The notes under the pieces: generated by a model
Seen by the model: the letters and a program-made list of their open reading frames with translations, nothing else
Told to the model about the DNA's origin: nothing
The model's database searches: none
Made by a program: the position numbers and the translations under genes
In this document: in pieces, positions 1-7,943 of the stretch
Layout of the letters: each line of letters begins with the position of its first letter
Numbering within the stretch: the first letter of the stretch is position 1
Origin: an uncultured Selenomonas sp.
GTDB lineage: Bacteria > Bacillota > Negativicutes > Selenomonadales > Selenomonadaceae
Length of the DNA stretch: 17,397 nucleotides
NCBI GenBank assembly: GCA_938045435.1
Contig: CALIBA010000148.1
Coordinates: 1-17,397, forward strand
Direction: 5' to 3'

Positions 1-7
1 TTCGATC

Positions 8-42
8 AAAAAATTATCCTTTCGCGTTTGGGTGAGAGGATA
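8..42 (-). terminator. Candidate intrinsic terminator of the MFS-ABC-ABC operon
   Basis: Read on the minus strand, a 6-bp stem (TATCCT / AGGATA, forward positions 37-42 and 15-20) with a 16-base loop is followed by a run of six T (forward A8-A13). It begins 16 bases after the stop of the last ABC gene. The stem is short and the loop long, so termination efficiency is uncertain, but placement and T-run fit. Confidence 0.5.
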
Positions 43-57
43 CCTTTATGTCCGCGA

Positions 58-1824
58 TCATCCGATTTTGGACTGAGCTGTCGAAGATGACAGCCTCCAC
101 CCGACGGCTGTTCTGCGCGAAGCGATGAAGTCGGCATAGATGCCATCCTTGGCGATCAGTTCTTCGTGTGTTCCGCGCTGAACGATCCTGCCGTCTGCTA
201 CAACGAGGATCTGCGCGGCGTTTCGAACCGTGTTCAGCCGATGGGCGATCATGATGACGGTCTTGTCCTGCGTCAGTGCTTCGATTGCCTGCTGCAGCCG
301 ATCCTCGTTCTCTGGATCGACGTTCGCCGTCGCCTCGTCAAAGATGATGATGGGCGCGTCCTTAAGAATGGCACGGGCGATGGAGATGCGCTGCTTTTCG
401 CCGCCCGAAAGGTTTGCGCCACCCTCGCCGACCATTGTTTCATACCCGTTCGGCAGCTGCATGATGAAATCATGACACGCTGCCTTTTTTGCTGCCGCAA
501 TGACCTCTGCGCGGCTCGCCTGTGGTCGTCCGAAACGGATGTTGTTTTCGATGGTGTCGTGGAAGAGGTAGACGCGCTGAAAGACAATGCTGATCTGTGC
601 CATCAGGGACGCAAGCGTATATTCCTTGACATTGTGTCCGCCGATGGTAATTGTGCCGGCATCGACATCCCAGAACCGCGCAATGAGATGGCACAGTGTT
701 GTCTTACCGGAGCCGCTCGGCCCGACAATCGCCGTCAAACTGCGTTCGGGGATCTCTGCGGAAATGTCGCGGAGGAGCGGTCTTTCTCCATAGGAAAAGG
801 ATATGCGGTCAAATGTGATGTCATGGTGCGTGGGGACAATATCTCTGCCGCTTTCATCGAGCTGTGGAATGGCATCTGTTTCGTTTGCCTCGTCGATGGA
901 GGCGCATACGACACGGAGCAAGGAGAGCGCACTGCCCGCAGATTCGAGCTGCTGATAGGCAATGAAGGAGAAGACAATGCACATAATCACATCGAGCAGG
1001 GACATTGTTCCTGTGCAATGTGCATAGAGTGCGGTGGCGATGATCAGGATGCTGAAAAAGCGCAGGGTGAGTTCCTGTGCAGCCACGTATGGGGTAAAGA
1101 GACGCTCCATCGAAAGGTTAGCGCGCTCGCTTTCGGCAAGCGCATCGCGCACCTGTCTATCGCCCTTGCCCGTGAGGTTGAATGCCTTGATGACGTGCAT
1201 TCCGTGCAGCTGCTCAAGTACAGCCTCGACAAGCGATGCCTGTGCCGCCTGCCGTTTCGGTGCGAGCATGCGGGATTTCTCCTCCATGGTCGCTGTGACC
1301 CACAGATAGAGGGCGATGCCGACGATGAAGACGGCGCCGATGCGCCCATCGAAGACAAAGACCATCGGGATGAGGATGAGGGTATTCAGGAAGCCGGTCA
1401 GCGTGTTGACGAGAACCATGGAGGCAGTTTCCTCCACATCGCCCAGAACAGTTGTTGCGATGCCCGTGATCCGTCCGAGGCTGCTCTCGTTAAAATAGCC
1501 CATCGGGACGCGCTTGAGACGCTCTCCGATGGCGATGCGCTTGTTCGCCGCCATGAAGTAGCCCGCATGGACGCGCTGCAGTTGTGAGATATACTCGACT
1601 ACGGATCTACCGAGGATGCTGACGGCGAGGATTACGAGTGCTTGCATCGCCGTATCCATGCCGTCCGCATGCTCCATGAGTCCCTTTAGGACGACATAGA
1701 GTGCTGCAATTTGCAGGGCGTGAAATATGGCGTAGAGCGCACCGAGCAGCACTGAGCGGTTGAGATTTTTTCGCTCGCTGCCCGCGAACGCCCAGATTTT
1801 TTTGAGTGCGTCAATCATTTGCAT
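58..1824 (-). CDS. ABC transporter, permease-ATPase half-transporter (second subunit of a pair)
   Basis: Half-size ABC transporter with exporter fold, 588 residues: an N-terminal membrane domain (several hydrophobic spans to about residue 300) fused to a C-terminal ATPase. Visible motifs are A-loop Tyr near 345 (ISFSYGE), Walker A GPSGSGKTT at 368-376, Q-loop Gln near 416 (VFQRVYLF), signature LSGGE at 472-476, Walker B IIIFDEA with Asp496/Glu497, and switch His near 528 (IAHR). All are canonical. The membrane domain carries a VIKAFN coupling segment, also found in the partner. I place the start at ATG 1822-1824, which has AAAGGA five bases upstream. The frame is open for a further 42 codons, but that stretch reads through the partner's C-terminal codons and looks unrelated to the family. 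The gene overlaps the partner by 14 bases, so translation is probably coupled. The most likely product is a heterodimer with the preceding gene. Substrate is unknown: multidrug export or siderophore-type import are both possible. Confidence 0.9.
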   Translation of the reverse strand: MQMIDALKKIWAFAGSERKNLNRSVLLGALYAIFHALQIAALYVVLKGLMEHADGMDTAMQALVILAVSILGRSVVEYISQLQRVHAGYFMAANKRIAIGERLKRVPMGYFNESSLGRITGIATTVLGDVEETASMVLVNTLTGFLNTLILIPMVFVFDGRIGAVFIVGIALYLWVTATMEEKSRMLAPKRQAAQASLVEAVLEQLHGMHVIKAFNLTGKGDRQVRDALAESERANLSMERLFTPYVAAQELTLRFFSILIIATALYAHCTGTMSLLDVIMCIVFSFIAYQQLESAGSALSLLRVVCASIDEANETDAIPQLDESGRDIVPTHHDITFDRISFSYGERPLLRDISAEIPERSLTAIVGPSGSGKTTLCHLIARFWDVDAGTITIGGHNVKEYTLASLMAQISIVFQRVYLFHDTIENNIRFGRPQASRAEVIAAAKKAACHDFIMQLPNGYETMVGEGGANLSGGEKQRISIARAILKDAPIIIFDEATANVDPENEDRLQQAIEALTQDKTVIMIAHRLNTVRNAAQILVVADGRIVQRGTHEELIAKDGIYADFIASRRTAVGWRLSSSTAQSKIG

Positions 1825-3556
1825 CACCGTCCTTTGCACTGATGTGTGCCTGCCACATGCTGCGGTATTCCGTGCAGTCCGAAAGGAGCTGTGTGTGCGT
1901 TCCCGATGCTGCGACTGTGCCGTCCGCGATGAGAAAGATCGTATCCGCATCGGTGATGGTAGAGAGACGGTGCGCGATGATGATGACCGTCTTCCCAGCG
2001 ATCAGCCGTGCGACAGCACGCTGGATGACGGCCTCGTTCTCCGGGTCAATGTACGCCGTTGCCTCATCGAGGATGACAATGGGGGCGTCCTTCAACATCG
2101 CGCGTGCGATCGCGATGCGCTGGCGCTCGCCGCCCGAGAGATGGCTGCCGCCACTGCCGACAACGGTATCATGACCACGTTCGAGCCTGCGGATGAAGTC
2201 GGCACAGCCCGAACACTCTGCTGCGTGCTCGACCTGTGCATCGGTCGCCGATGTTTTGCCGAGACGGATGTTCTCTCGGATCGTGTCGTCAAAGAGATAG
2301 GTATCCTGTGCGACAAAGGAGACCAGATCATAGAGCTGAGGAAGGGGGATGTCCCTCACATCATGTCCGCCGATGCGGATGCTGCCCTCCTGCAGATCCC
2401 AATAGCCGGCGATCAGACGTGCGAGTGTCGATTTCCCGCTGCCGCTTGCACCGACAAATGCGTTCAGCGTGCCGCTCGGGATCGTGAGACAGATATCGTC
2501 TAGGACGTTGTTCGTTCCGTCGTAAGCAAAGGAGACATGCTCCACCGAGATGTCCGTCGTCTCAACGGGAATCGGCGTCGTCGCATGGTGCTGCTCCTCA
2601 GCAGAGAGAATGGAATCGACAGCACTGACGGTTGTGCCGACCTTTGCGAGTGCATCGATAAAGGACATTGAGGCGAGCAGCGGACCCGCGATCCCGAGGG
2701 AGAGGATGATCGTCTGGATAAAGACATCCATCGGAAGAGTACCGTCTTGATACCAGAGCCAGCCCACAGGCAGGATCGTGATGAGCGTGGTCGGGGATAC
2801 CACCTTGCCGACGGACATTGGCAGTTGGCAGTGCAGCATCCAGTGATAGTAGTACGAGGCATTTGCGCGAACCTTTTCCGAGAACTTTTCATAGGACGCT
2901 GCGCCTTGGTTGAATGCCTTGATGACCTCGATGCCGCTGATGTACTCGACAACGGCGGCGTTCATCTCGTCCGTTGTCCGCACCGCCCCTTCGTATTTTT
3001 CCTCGTAGTCGCGCATGACGATCGCCATAAAGACCATGCCGACGGGAATCGAGACGAGAGAGAGCAGCGCCATGCGCCAGTCGAGGATGAGCAAATAGAT
3101 GAAGATGCACAAGGGGCCAAATGTATTTGCTGTCATCTCCGGCCATAGGTGTGCAATCGTGCGCTCCATGCTTTCAACCTGATCGACAATCGTGTGCTTC
3201 ATCGCACCGCTTGCGTGATCGATCACGACACCGAGCGGGAGTTTTGGTAGCTTCTCGAGGACGCGCGTGCGGATGTCGCGCAGTACAGCGAATGCCGCAC
3301 GATGCGACAGCGCAAGAGCCTGTGCATATAGGCTGCTGCGTAGGGCATAGCCGACGAAGGCAGTAAGGCATAGGATGAGATAGAAGCGCGGCTCCACTGC
3401 GCCAAAGAGGAGTGCTGTAATCATCTCTGCCGCCGCCCAGTAGGGAACAATCCCCGCGAGTACGCCGAGTGCCGCAAGTGCAATCGCCATGCGCAGCCGC
3501 CCATGCTCCGCAGCGGCGAGTTGCCAGAGTCGCCGCATAGGGCTTGTGTTTTCCAT
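1811..3556 (-). CDS. ABC transporter, permease-ATPase half-transporter (first subunit of a pair)
   Basis: Half-size ABC transporter of 581 residues, transmembrane domain then ATPase. Motifs: Walker A GASGSGKST at 369-377, Q-loop Gln near 417 (FVAQDTYLF), signature LSGGE at 473-477, Walker B IVILDEA with Asp497/Glu498, switch His near 529 (IAHRLST). Both subunits keep the catalytic Glu, so neither ATP site looks degenerate, unlike many heterodimeric exporters in which one site is. The start chosen is ATG 3554-3556 with GGAGG seven bases upstream; fourteen further in-frame codons upstream lie before this ribosome site and are not conserved-looking. The gene is 42 bases downstream of the MFS gene and overlaps the second ABC gene, so the three form one operon. 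The membrane-domain segment EVIKAFN is the usual coupling region of this exporter fold. The substrate cannot be inferred from motifs. Confidence 0.9.
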   Translation of the reverse strand: MENTSPMRRLWQLAAAEHGRLRMAIALAALGVLAGIVPYWAAAEMITALLFGAVEPRFYLILCLTAFVGYALRSSLYAQALALSHRAAFAVLRDIRTRVLEKLPKLPLGVVIDHASGAMKHTIVDQVESMERTIAHLWPEMTANTFGPLCIFIYLLILDWRMALLSLVSIPVGMVFMAIVMRDYEEKYEGAVRTTDEMNAAVVEYISGIEVIKAFNQGAASYEKFSEKVRANASYYYHWMLHCQLPMSVGKVVSPTTLITILPVGWLWYQDGTLPMDVFIQTIILSLGIAGPLLASMSFIDALAKVGTTVSAVDSILSAEEQHHATTPIPVETTDISVEHVSFAYDGTNNVLDDICLTIPSGTLNAFVGASGSGKSTLARLIAGYWDLQEGSIRIGGHDVRDIPLPQLYDLVSFVAQDTYLFDDTIRENIRLGKTSATDAQVEHAAECSGCADFIRRLERGHDTVVGSGGSHLSGGERQRIAIARAMLKDAPIVILDEATAYIDPENEAVIQRAVARLIAGKTVIIIAHRLSTITDADTIFLIADGTVAASGTHTQLLSDCTEYRSMWQAHISAKDGDAND

Positions 3557-3598
3557 AAGAAAACCTCCATAATCAACGCGATTGGATTTTGTTATCAA

Positions 3599-4912
3599 TT
3601 ATAAGGTGATATGAAATTTGTGGCAAGCGGAAAAATTCGATGATCTCTGTGGATTCTGCGTGGCGGTGGGGATACGGCTGAGGCAAACGGCGCAGCAGAG
3701 TGCAGCCGATGCGGCGCACACCTGAAGGGCGAGACCGTCCACATAGGCGGCGGGAGAGCTGAGGGATGCACCGTCTCCCATGAGAAACTCACCTGCAAGC
3801 ACAATCCCAAGCGCACCCGCAAGCTGCTGTCCCGTCGTCAGGATGGCACCGCCAATACCCGCGTCCTCCATCGGCAGATAGCGCAGGACAACACCCGTTG
3901 CAATGGGAATCACTGTGCCATTGCCGACACCGAGGACAAACAGCGCGAGGATGACAAAGGGAATCGCAGTGGACAGCCCCGTGATCGAGCCGAGCAAGAC
4001 GGCGAAGATGCCCGCGCTGGTACAGATTGTTCCGCAGATCAGTACGCGCGGCGGCGCGAACTTCCGCATGAGTGCAGGTCCTGCGGACGAGGCGAGGACG
4101 AACCCCGTGCCGACCGCCATAAAGACGAGCCCCGCCGTCTGTGGTGTGAGTTCACAGATATTCTGCAGGTAGAGACCGAGCACGACAAAGAAGGGGACAA
4201 TGGCGGCGTACAGGCATACATTGAGAAAAATTCCGACCGTATAGCCACGATAACGAAAGAGCCGAAGAGGACTTCCGAGATGCTTTTGGTGTGCCTCGTG
4301 TACAGCGTTTGGGCTTGAGGGCAGCGACCTGCAGCCAATGCCGGCGATCAGGCAGATTGGCATGTTGGCGAGGAAAATCATGCGCCAACCGAGTCCGAGG
4401 AAATCCCATGGGGGAATCCAGCCGCCGAGTACCTGCCCTATGATCTGTCCGAGTCCGATGGACACGCCGAATGCGGATAGTGCCTGCACACGTGCATTAT
4501 CTTCGTATGAGACACGAATCAGAGCGAGTACCTGCGGCACCATGACAGCGCCCGAAAGCCCCTGCAGCAGGCGTGCGACAACAAGCTGCGGTGCCGTCTG
4601 AGCAGCACCGCAGAGCACCGAGGTCACGGCAAAAAGAAAAAGCCCGAGACGGTAGATACGCCGCCGTCCGAAACGGTCACCAAGGCGTCCGCCGACAACC
4701 AGCCCAACACCGTAGACGAGCGCATAGCCGCTCATAATGCCCTCGAATTCTGCAGCCGACGGATGTAAGGAAGAAATGATGGCGGGGGCGGCGACATTGA
4801 TAACGAACTGGTCGAAGATGGACAGAAACGAGCCGACCAGGATAAAGGGCAGGATATAAAGTGAGGCAGATATCGCTGTGCACGTTGAAGTAACGTTGTT
4901 TTTCATCTCCAC
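3599..4912 (-). CDS. MFS transporter, drug:H+ antiporter-like
   Basis: Integral inner-membrane protein of about 437 residues, almost entirely hydrophobic segments separated by short charged loops. MFS motif A is plain in the loop after the second span (GGRLGDRFGRRRIY). The first span ends in DQFVINVAAPAI, similar to the D-x-T-I-V-N-V-A-L-P-x-I motif of EmrB/QacA-type (DHA2) antiporters, with Q and F in place of the usual residues. A glycine-rich segment (GLGQIIGQVLGGWI) sits where antiporter motif C is expected. Start is uncertain: GTG 4910-4912 has AAAGGGG six bases upstream; ATG 4904-4906 is two codons later; an ATG at 4937-4939 would lie almost on the predicted transcription start and has no ribosome site. 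First gene of the operon with the two ABC genes, divergent from the MocR regulator. Role could be efflux of the same compound handled by the ABC pair, or a YbtX-like accessory role; this is inference. Confidence 0.85.
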   Translation of the reverse strand: MEMKNNVTSTCTAISASLYILPFILVGSFLSIFDQFVINVAAPAIISSLHPSAAEFEGIMSGYALVYGVGLVVGGRLGDRFGRRRIYRLGLFLFAVTSVLCGAAQTAPQLVVARLLQGLSGAVMVPQVLALIRVSYEDNARVQALSAFGVSIGLGQIIGQVLGGWIPPWDFLGLGWRMIFLANMPICLIAGIGCRSLPSSPNAVHEAHQKHLGSPLRLFRYRGYTVGIFLNVCLYAAIVPFFVVLGLYLQNICELTPQTAGLVFMAVGTGFVLASSAGPALMRKFAPPRVLICGTICTSAGIFAVLLGSITGLSTAIPFVILALFVLGVGNGTVIPIATGVVLRYLPMEDAGIGGAILTTGQQLAGALGIVLAGEFLMGDGASLSSPAAYVDGLALQVCAASAALCCAVCLSRIPTATQNPQRSSNFSACHKFHITL

Positions 4913-4933
4913 TGGCATCCCCTTTGTGATATA

Positions 4934-4995
4934 ATACATACAATTATTATGTTAGACTGCTTATTGTATGATTTCAACAGTAAAATTGTATGTAT
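4934..4995. promoter_or_regulatory. Divergent operator: 12-bp inverted repeat plus extra half-site
   Basis: Between the MFS and MocR genes a perfect 12-bp inverted repeat is present: ATACATACAATT at 4934-4945 and AATTGTATGTAT at 4984-4995. A further copy of the 8-base core ATTGTATG lies at 4963-4970, in direct orientation with the one at 4985-4992 and 22 bases (about two helical turns) from it. MocR/GabR regulators are known to bind spaced direct or inverted half-sites in their own divergent promoter regions, so this is the likely binding region of the adjacent regulator. The left half lies over the predicted start of transcription of the transporter operon. Confidence 0.65.
4949..4977 (-). 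promoter_or_regulatory. Predicted promoter of the MFS-ABC-ABC operon
   Basis: On the minus strand TTGAAA (forward 4972-4977) and TAACAT (forward 4949-4954) are separated by 17 bases. The -35 is good (5 of 6); the -10 matches 4 of 6. Transcription would begin near 4942, inside the left half of the inverted repeat and about 30 bases before the GTG/ATG starts, which argues against the ATG at 4939. Confidence 0.5.
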
Positions 4996-5018
4996 GACAA
5001 TGTTGTAGGAGATGTCCT

Positions 5019-6425
5019 ATGCCCATCAATTCGTTCGATGATTATCCGATGACATGGAGTCCCGCACGCGCGGGGCTCCATCCTCCGCTTTATCGTGCGC
5101 TTGCCGCGCAGCTTGAACGTGATATCCTCAGCGGACGACTGCCGCCGCATACAAAGCTCCCGCCGCAGCGGGAGCTTGCCGACTACCTCGATCTCAATCT
5201 GAGCACGGTGACGCGCGCCTTTCGTCTCTGTACGGACAAGGGGCTGGTCTATGCAGTCATTGGGCGCGGGACGTTTGTTTCGCCGAATGCAGCGTTGTCG
5301 AATACAACAGGAGATACGAAAAAGTTTCTTATTGAACTTGGCAGCATTCATCCGTACGATTCACTTAGCGAGATTCTTGCGGATACCGCGCGGGAGATCC
5401 TGCGCGGCAGGGATGCAGCGCGGCTCTTCACGCTTGGCAGTGCGCAGGATGAGGACCGTCATGCACGGACTGCGTGCCGCTGGCTCGCGCGTTTTTCTCT
5501 TGCGGCAGAGCCGACGAATCTCCTCCTTACTGCCGGAACGCAGAGTGCACTTGCAATCGTACTCACTGCGCTGTTCGATGCAGGGGATCGAATTGCGGTG
5601 GACAGGTATACGTATGCGAATTTCATCAGCCTTGCAAAACAGCTGAACATCCGACTCATCCCCATCGAGGGAGATGTGGACGGGATGCTGCCGGATGCGC
5701 TCGCGCAGCAGCATCAGCAGATAAACATCAAGGGTATCTATCTTATGCCGTCCTGCGCGAATCCGACTGGCATCGTCATGCCTGAGGAGCGGCGCAGGGA
5801 TATTGCAGCAGTGCTGCGTAAGCACAACATCCTTTTGATTGAGGACGATGCCTACGGCTTTACGGCACGCGGGAACGCTGCGCCCATGACCGTGCTCCTC
5901 CCGCGGCAGTCCGTTTATCTGCACAGTCTTTCAAAACTTACCTGTCCCGGACTGCGTGTTGCATACATGCTTGTTCCATCGCATTTTAGGCAGCTCATTC
6001 GAAGAGCGGCGCGCAGCATCAGTATGGCGATCCCGCCGCTGAGTGCCGCGATTGCATCAGAGCTGATTGCCAGCGGCGCGGCGGAGCGTATAATGCGGGA
6101 GAAATGTCGGCTGACTGAGGAGCGCAATCGCATCTTTCGAGGGCTCTTCCCTGCACATACGGGGAATACACGCAGCTTCTTCCAATGGATGCCGCTGCCT
6201 GTGGGATGCGGTGGGGCGAATTTTGAGGCGCAGGCGCAGCATCGCGGTGTGCGTGTCCTCTCGTCGGATTGCTTTGCCGTCGGCAGCGAGGCGGAGCATT
6301 CCTTTATCCGTCTTGCCCTCTGCTCGCCGCCAACGAATGAGGAGCTGGCGCGCGGACTGCGGATTGTTCATGATTTGATGGAGGAAAATACGATCCCGCC
6401 GCAGACGGAGACATTGATTCTCTAG
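5019..6425 (+). CDS. MocR/GabR-type transcriptional regulator (GntR wHTH - aminotransferase fusion)
   Basis: Cytoplasmic regulator of 468 residues. Residues about 22-88 form a GntR-type winged helix (LPPQRELADYLDLNLSTVTR is the recognition region, RGTFV the wing). From about 110 to the end is a fold-type I aminotransferase domain. The PLP-binding lysine is Lys306 in SLSKLTCPGLRVAY, and LIEDDAYGF (275-280) supplies the Asp-x-Tyr that contacts the cofactor. MocR proteins use PLP, often with an amino acid or amine, as effector rather than catalysing transamination. Start ATG 5019 has AGGAG seven bases upstream. It is divergent from the MFS-ABC-ABC operon and shares its operator region, so it most likely controls those transporters and itself. 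Whether it activates or represses, and the effector, cannot be read from the sequence. The amino-acid racemase gene follows 96 bases downstream, but a weak hairpin lies between them. Confidence 0.92.
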   Translation: MPINSFDDYPMTWSPARAGLHPPLYRALAAQLERDILSGRLPPHTKLPPQRELADYLDLNLSTVTRAFRLCTDKGLVYAVIGRGTFVSPNAALSNTTGDTKKFLIELGSIHPYDSLSEILADTAREILRGRDAARLFTLGSAQDEDRHARTACRWLARFSLAAEPTNLLLTAGTQSALAIVLTALFDAGDRIAVDRYTYANFISLAKQLNIRLIPIEGDVDGMLPDALAQQHQQINIKGIYLMPSCANPTGIVMPEERRRDIAAVLRKHNILLIEDDAYGFTARGNAAPMTVLLPRQSVYLHSLSKLTCPGLRVAYMLVPSHFRQLIRRAARSISMAIPPLSAAIASELIASGAAERIMREKCRLTEERNRIFRGLFPAHTGNTRSFFQWMPLPVGCGGANFEAQAQHRGVRVLSSDCFAVGSEAEHSFIRLALCSPPTNEELARGLRIVHDLMEENTIPPQTETLIL

Positions 6426-6449
6426 GAAGAACAAAGGCAGAGCGGGGTG

Positions 6450-6471
6450 AATTGTCTTCCCTACAATTTTT
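6450..6471 (+). terminator. Weak candidate terminator after the MocR gene
   Basis: AATTGT (6450-6455), a 7-base loop and ACAATT (6463-6468) form a 6-bp AT-rich stem followed by TTT. It sits 25 bases after the MocR stop and before the racemase. The stem is weak, so read-through into the racemase is possible. Confidence 0.35.
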
Positions 6472-6521
6472 ATCTTGTCATGACGGACGGGCGGTGTTAT
6501 CGTAACGGCAGAGGTGATATG

Positions 6522-7214
6522 ATGAAAACAATAGGGCTGATCGGTGGTATGAGTTGGGAAAGTACGGTGACATACTATCAGGTCATCAACGAAACGATAA
6601 AAAAGCAGCTGGGTGGTCTGCACTCTGCAAAATGTATTCTATACAGTGTTGATTTTGATGAAATCGAGAAATATCAAGCGAGCGGGGAATGGGATAAGAG
6701 CGCAGATGTTTTGTCTGAAGCCGCACAAGCATTGGAACGGGCGGGTGCAGATTATATCGTAATCTGCACCAATACGATGCACAAGGTAACACCTGAAATC
6801 GGCAGGAGAATTCATATCCCAATCCTGCATATTGCGGACATGACCGCTGTGCAGCTAAAGAAACACGGCATCCGAAAAGTCGGTCTGCTCGGTACGAAAT
6901 ACACTATGCAACAGGATTTCTATAAAAATATTTTGATCGAACAGGGAATTGAGGTTCTCATTCCAAATGATGCTGGTGTCGATATCGTCAATCGCATTAT
7001 TTACGATGAACTGTGTCTTGGGAAAATCTTGGAGGAATCCAAAGCCGTATATCTGGACATTATTCATGAACTCGCACGGAACGGGGTGCAGGGCATCATC
7101 CTAGGATGTACTGAAATCGGACTTCTTATCCAGCAATCCGATACCGATATTCCACTCTTTGATACCACACTCATTCATGCGAAGCAGGCAGCACTCAAAT
7201 CACTTGAGCGATAA
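6522..7214 (+). CDS. ygeA: Amino-acid racemase, YgeA/aspartate-glutamate racemase family
   Basis: PLP-independent amino-acid racemase of 230 residues, cytoplasmic, using two cysteines to remove and return the alpha proton. Both are visible: Cys82 in VICTNTMHK and Cys196 in ILGCTEIG. The N-terminus MKTIGLIGGMSWEST and later LLGTKYTMQQDFY match, from memory, the E. coli YgeA sequence very closely over the full length. YgeA is a broad-range racemase with activity on homoserine and other non-canonical amino acids; the substrate here is not established. Start ATG 6522 has GAGGTG five bases upstream; an adjacent ATG at 6519 and a longer frame from 6447 are possible but fit the family less well. It is AT-richer than the regulator gene before it. 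D-amino acids could be made for signalling, cell-wall editing or catabolism. The nearby MocR regulator may sense a related amino acid, which is speculation. Confidence 0.92.
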   Translation: MKTIGLIGGMSWESTVTYYQVINETIKKQLGGLHSAKCILYSVDFDEIEKYQASGEWDKSADVLSEAAQALERAGADYIVICTNTMHKVTPEIGRRIHIPILHIADMTAVQLKKHGIRKVGLLGTKYTMQQDFYKNILIEQGIEVLIPNDAGVDIVNRIIYDELCLGKILEESKAVYLDIIHELARNGVQGIILGCTEIGLLIQQSDTDIPLFDTTLIHAKQAALKSLER

Positions 7215-7215
7215 C

Positions 7216-7257
7216 AAAGAGATTCCATTCGTCCGATTGACGTTTGGAATCTCTTTT
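7216..7257 (+). terminator. Strong intrinsic terminator, probably bidirectional
   Basis: Perfect 12-bp stem AAAGAGATTCCA (7216-7227) / TGGAATCTCTTT (7245-7256), 17-base loop, one further T. It begins two bases after the racemase stop and lies between convergent genes (racemase plus strand, hydrolase minus strand), so it can serve both. A close copy occurs at 9545-9586. Confidence 0.8.
7223..7257 (+). repeat. Copy 1 of a repeated terminator element
   Basis: Shares two exact blocks with the element at 9550-9585: TTCCATTCG (7223-7231) and CGTTTGGAATCTCTTTT (7241-7257). The intervening loop differs in sequence and by one base in length. Same orientation as copy 2. Confidence 0.8.
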
Positions 7258-7289
7258 CTGCTTCATCGGACACGGTATTCTATTTGCCA

Positions 7290-7859
7290 TTATTCCATCA
7301 TGCGAGACAGTACATCGGCAACAATGGGGAGTGTTGTCACGCCGTCAACGTCCAGATAGTGTCTGCCCGTCTTGGTCTCATAAAAGACTGCGTCGAATCG
7401 TTCGGCAAACGAGCGGCTGAACTCGTGGGGGACAATCGGATCGTCTATGGCGGAAACAACAGCTCTGTTTGGGATTGTTCTTGAAAGCAGTTTATAGTTT
7501 GGGGGGGTGGCGGTGAATTCATCGAGGAACGAAAAGTCTGGAATCGACTGATCGAATCCGGAAACGAGTACAACGCCGCCGATTGGTGCAGCGACTGTTT
7601 GTAAATATCGCAGCGTTGTAATGCATCCCAGACTATGGGCAACAAAATAGGTGTTTGATGTTACGCTCGTGAGATGCTCTGAAAGAAATGATATCCATGT
7701 TTTGCAGTCCGGCTGTGCTGGTGTCGGCATATCGATGGATTCAGTGGTAACACCTTTGTCTGTCAGAAATTTGTTCAGCCAGGGAAACCAGTGCCGCGTG
7801 GATGATGCATCAAACCCGTGAATGATATATACGTTCTTATCATGTGCCTGCTTACTCAT
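7290..7859 (-). CDS. RBBP9/YdeN-family serine hydrolase
   Basis: Small cytoplasmic alpha/beta hydrolase of 189 residues, the usual length for the RBBP9/YdeN family (PF06821). It opens with YIIHGFDASS, the oxyanion-side loop. The nucleophile is Ser76 in FVAHSLGC, the acid is Asp139 or Asp140 in AIDDPIVP, and the base is His167 in TGRHYLDVDG. All three parts of the triad are present in the expected order. No signal peptide or membrane span is seen. Start ATG 7857-7859 has AAAGGAG six bases upstream. It lies downstream of, and in the same direction as, the HxlR regulator (84-base gap), so the two may be co-transcribed. Physiological substrate is unknown for most members; esterase activity on small esters is typical. 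Its pairing with a redox-type regulator suggests a stress role, by inference. Confidence 0.88.
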   Translation of the reverse strand: MSKQAHDKNVYIIHGFDASSTRHWFPWLNKFLTDKGVTTESIDMPTPAQPDCKTWISFLSEHLTSVTSNTYFVAHSLGCITTLRYLQTVAAPIGGVVLVSGFDQSIPDFSFLDEFTATPPNYKLLSRTIPNRAVVSAIDDPIVPHEFSRSFAERFDAVFYETKTGRHYLDVDGVTTLPIVADVLSRMME

Positions 7860-7943
7860 TTCATTCTCCTTTGCAGTATTATATGTCGTAAAACGCTTGA
7901 TTTATATTACTGCGTGTCGGAGACCGGCACAAGTAGGCACTTT

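Noticed and set aside
166..1587. Long plus-strand open frame opposite the ABC gene (473 codons)
   Set aside because: It is the antisense of a clear ABC transporter. Its composition mirrors the GC-biased codons of that gene and no family motif is visible. The same applies to frames at 1760-2503 and 2747-3148.
1825..1950. N-terminal extension of the last ABC gene
   Set aside because: These 42 codons overlap the end of the preceding ABC gene in another frame, have no family resemblance, and a good ribosome site lies before the ATG at 1824.
4913..4939. Longer MFS start at ATG 4937-4939
   Set aside because: It would lie about three bases from the predicted transcription start and has no ribosome binding site.
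6475..6503. Promoter-like TTGTCA-N17-TATCGT before the racemase
   Set aside because: Transcription would begin near 6510, right at the ribosome binding site, leaving almost no leader. Not listed as a promoter.
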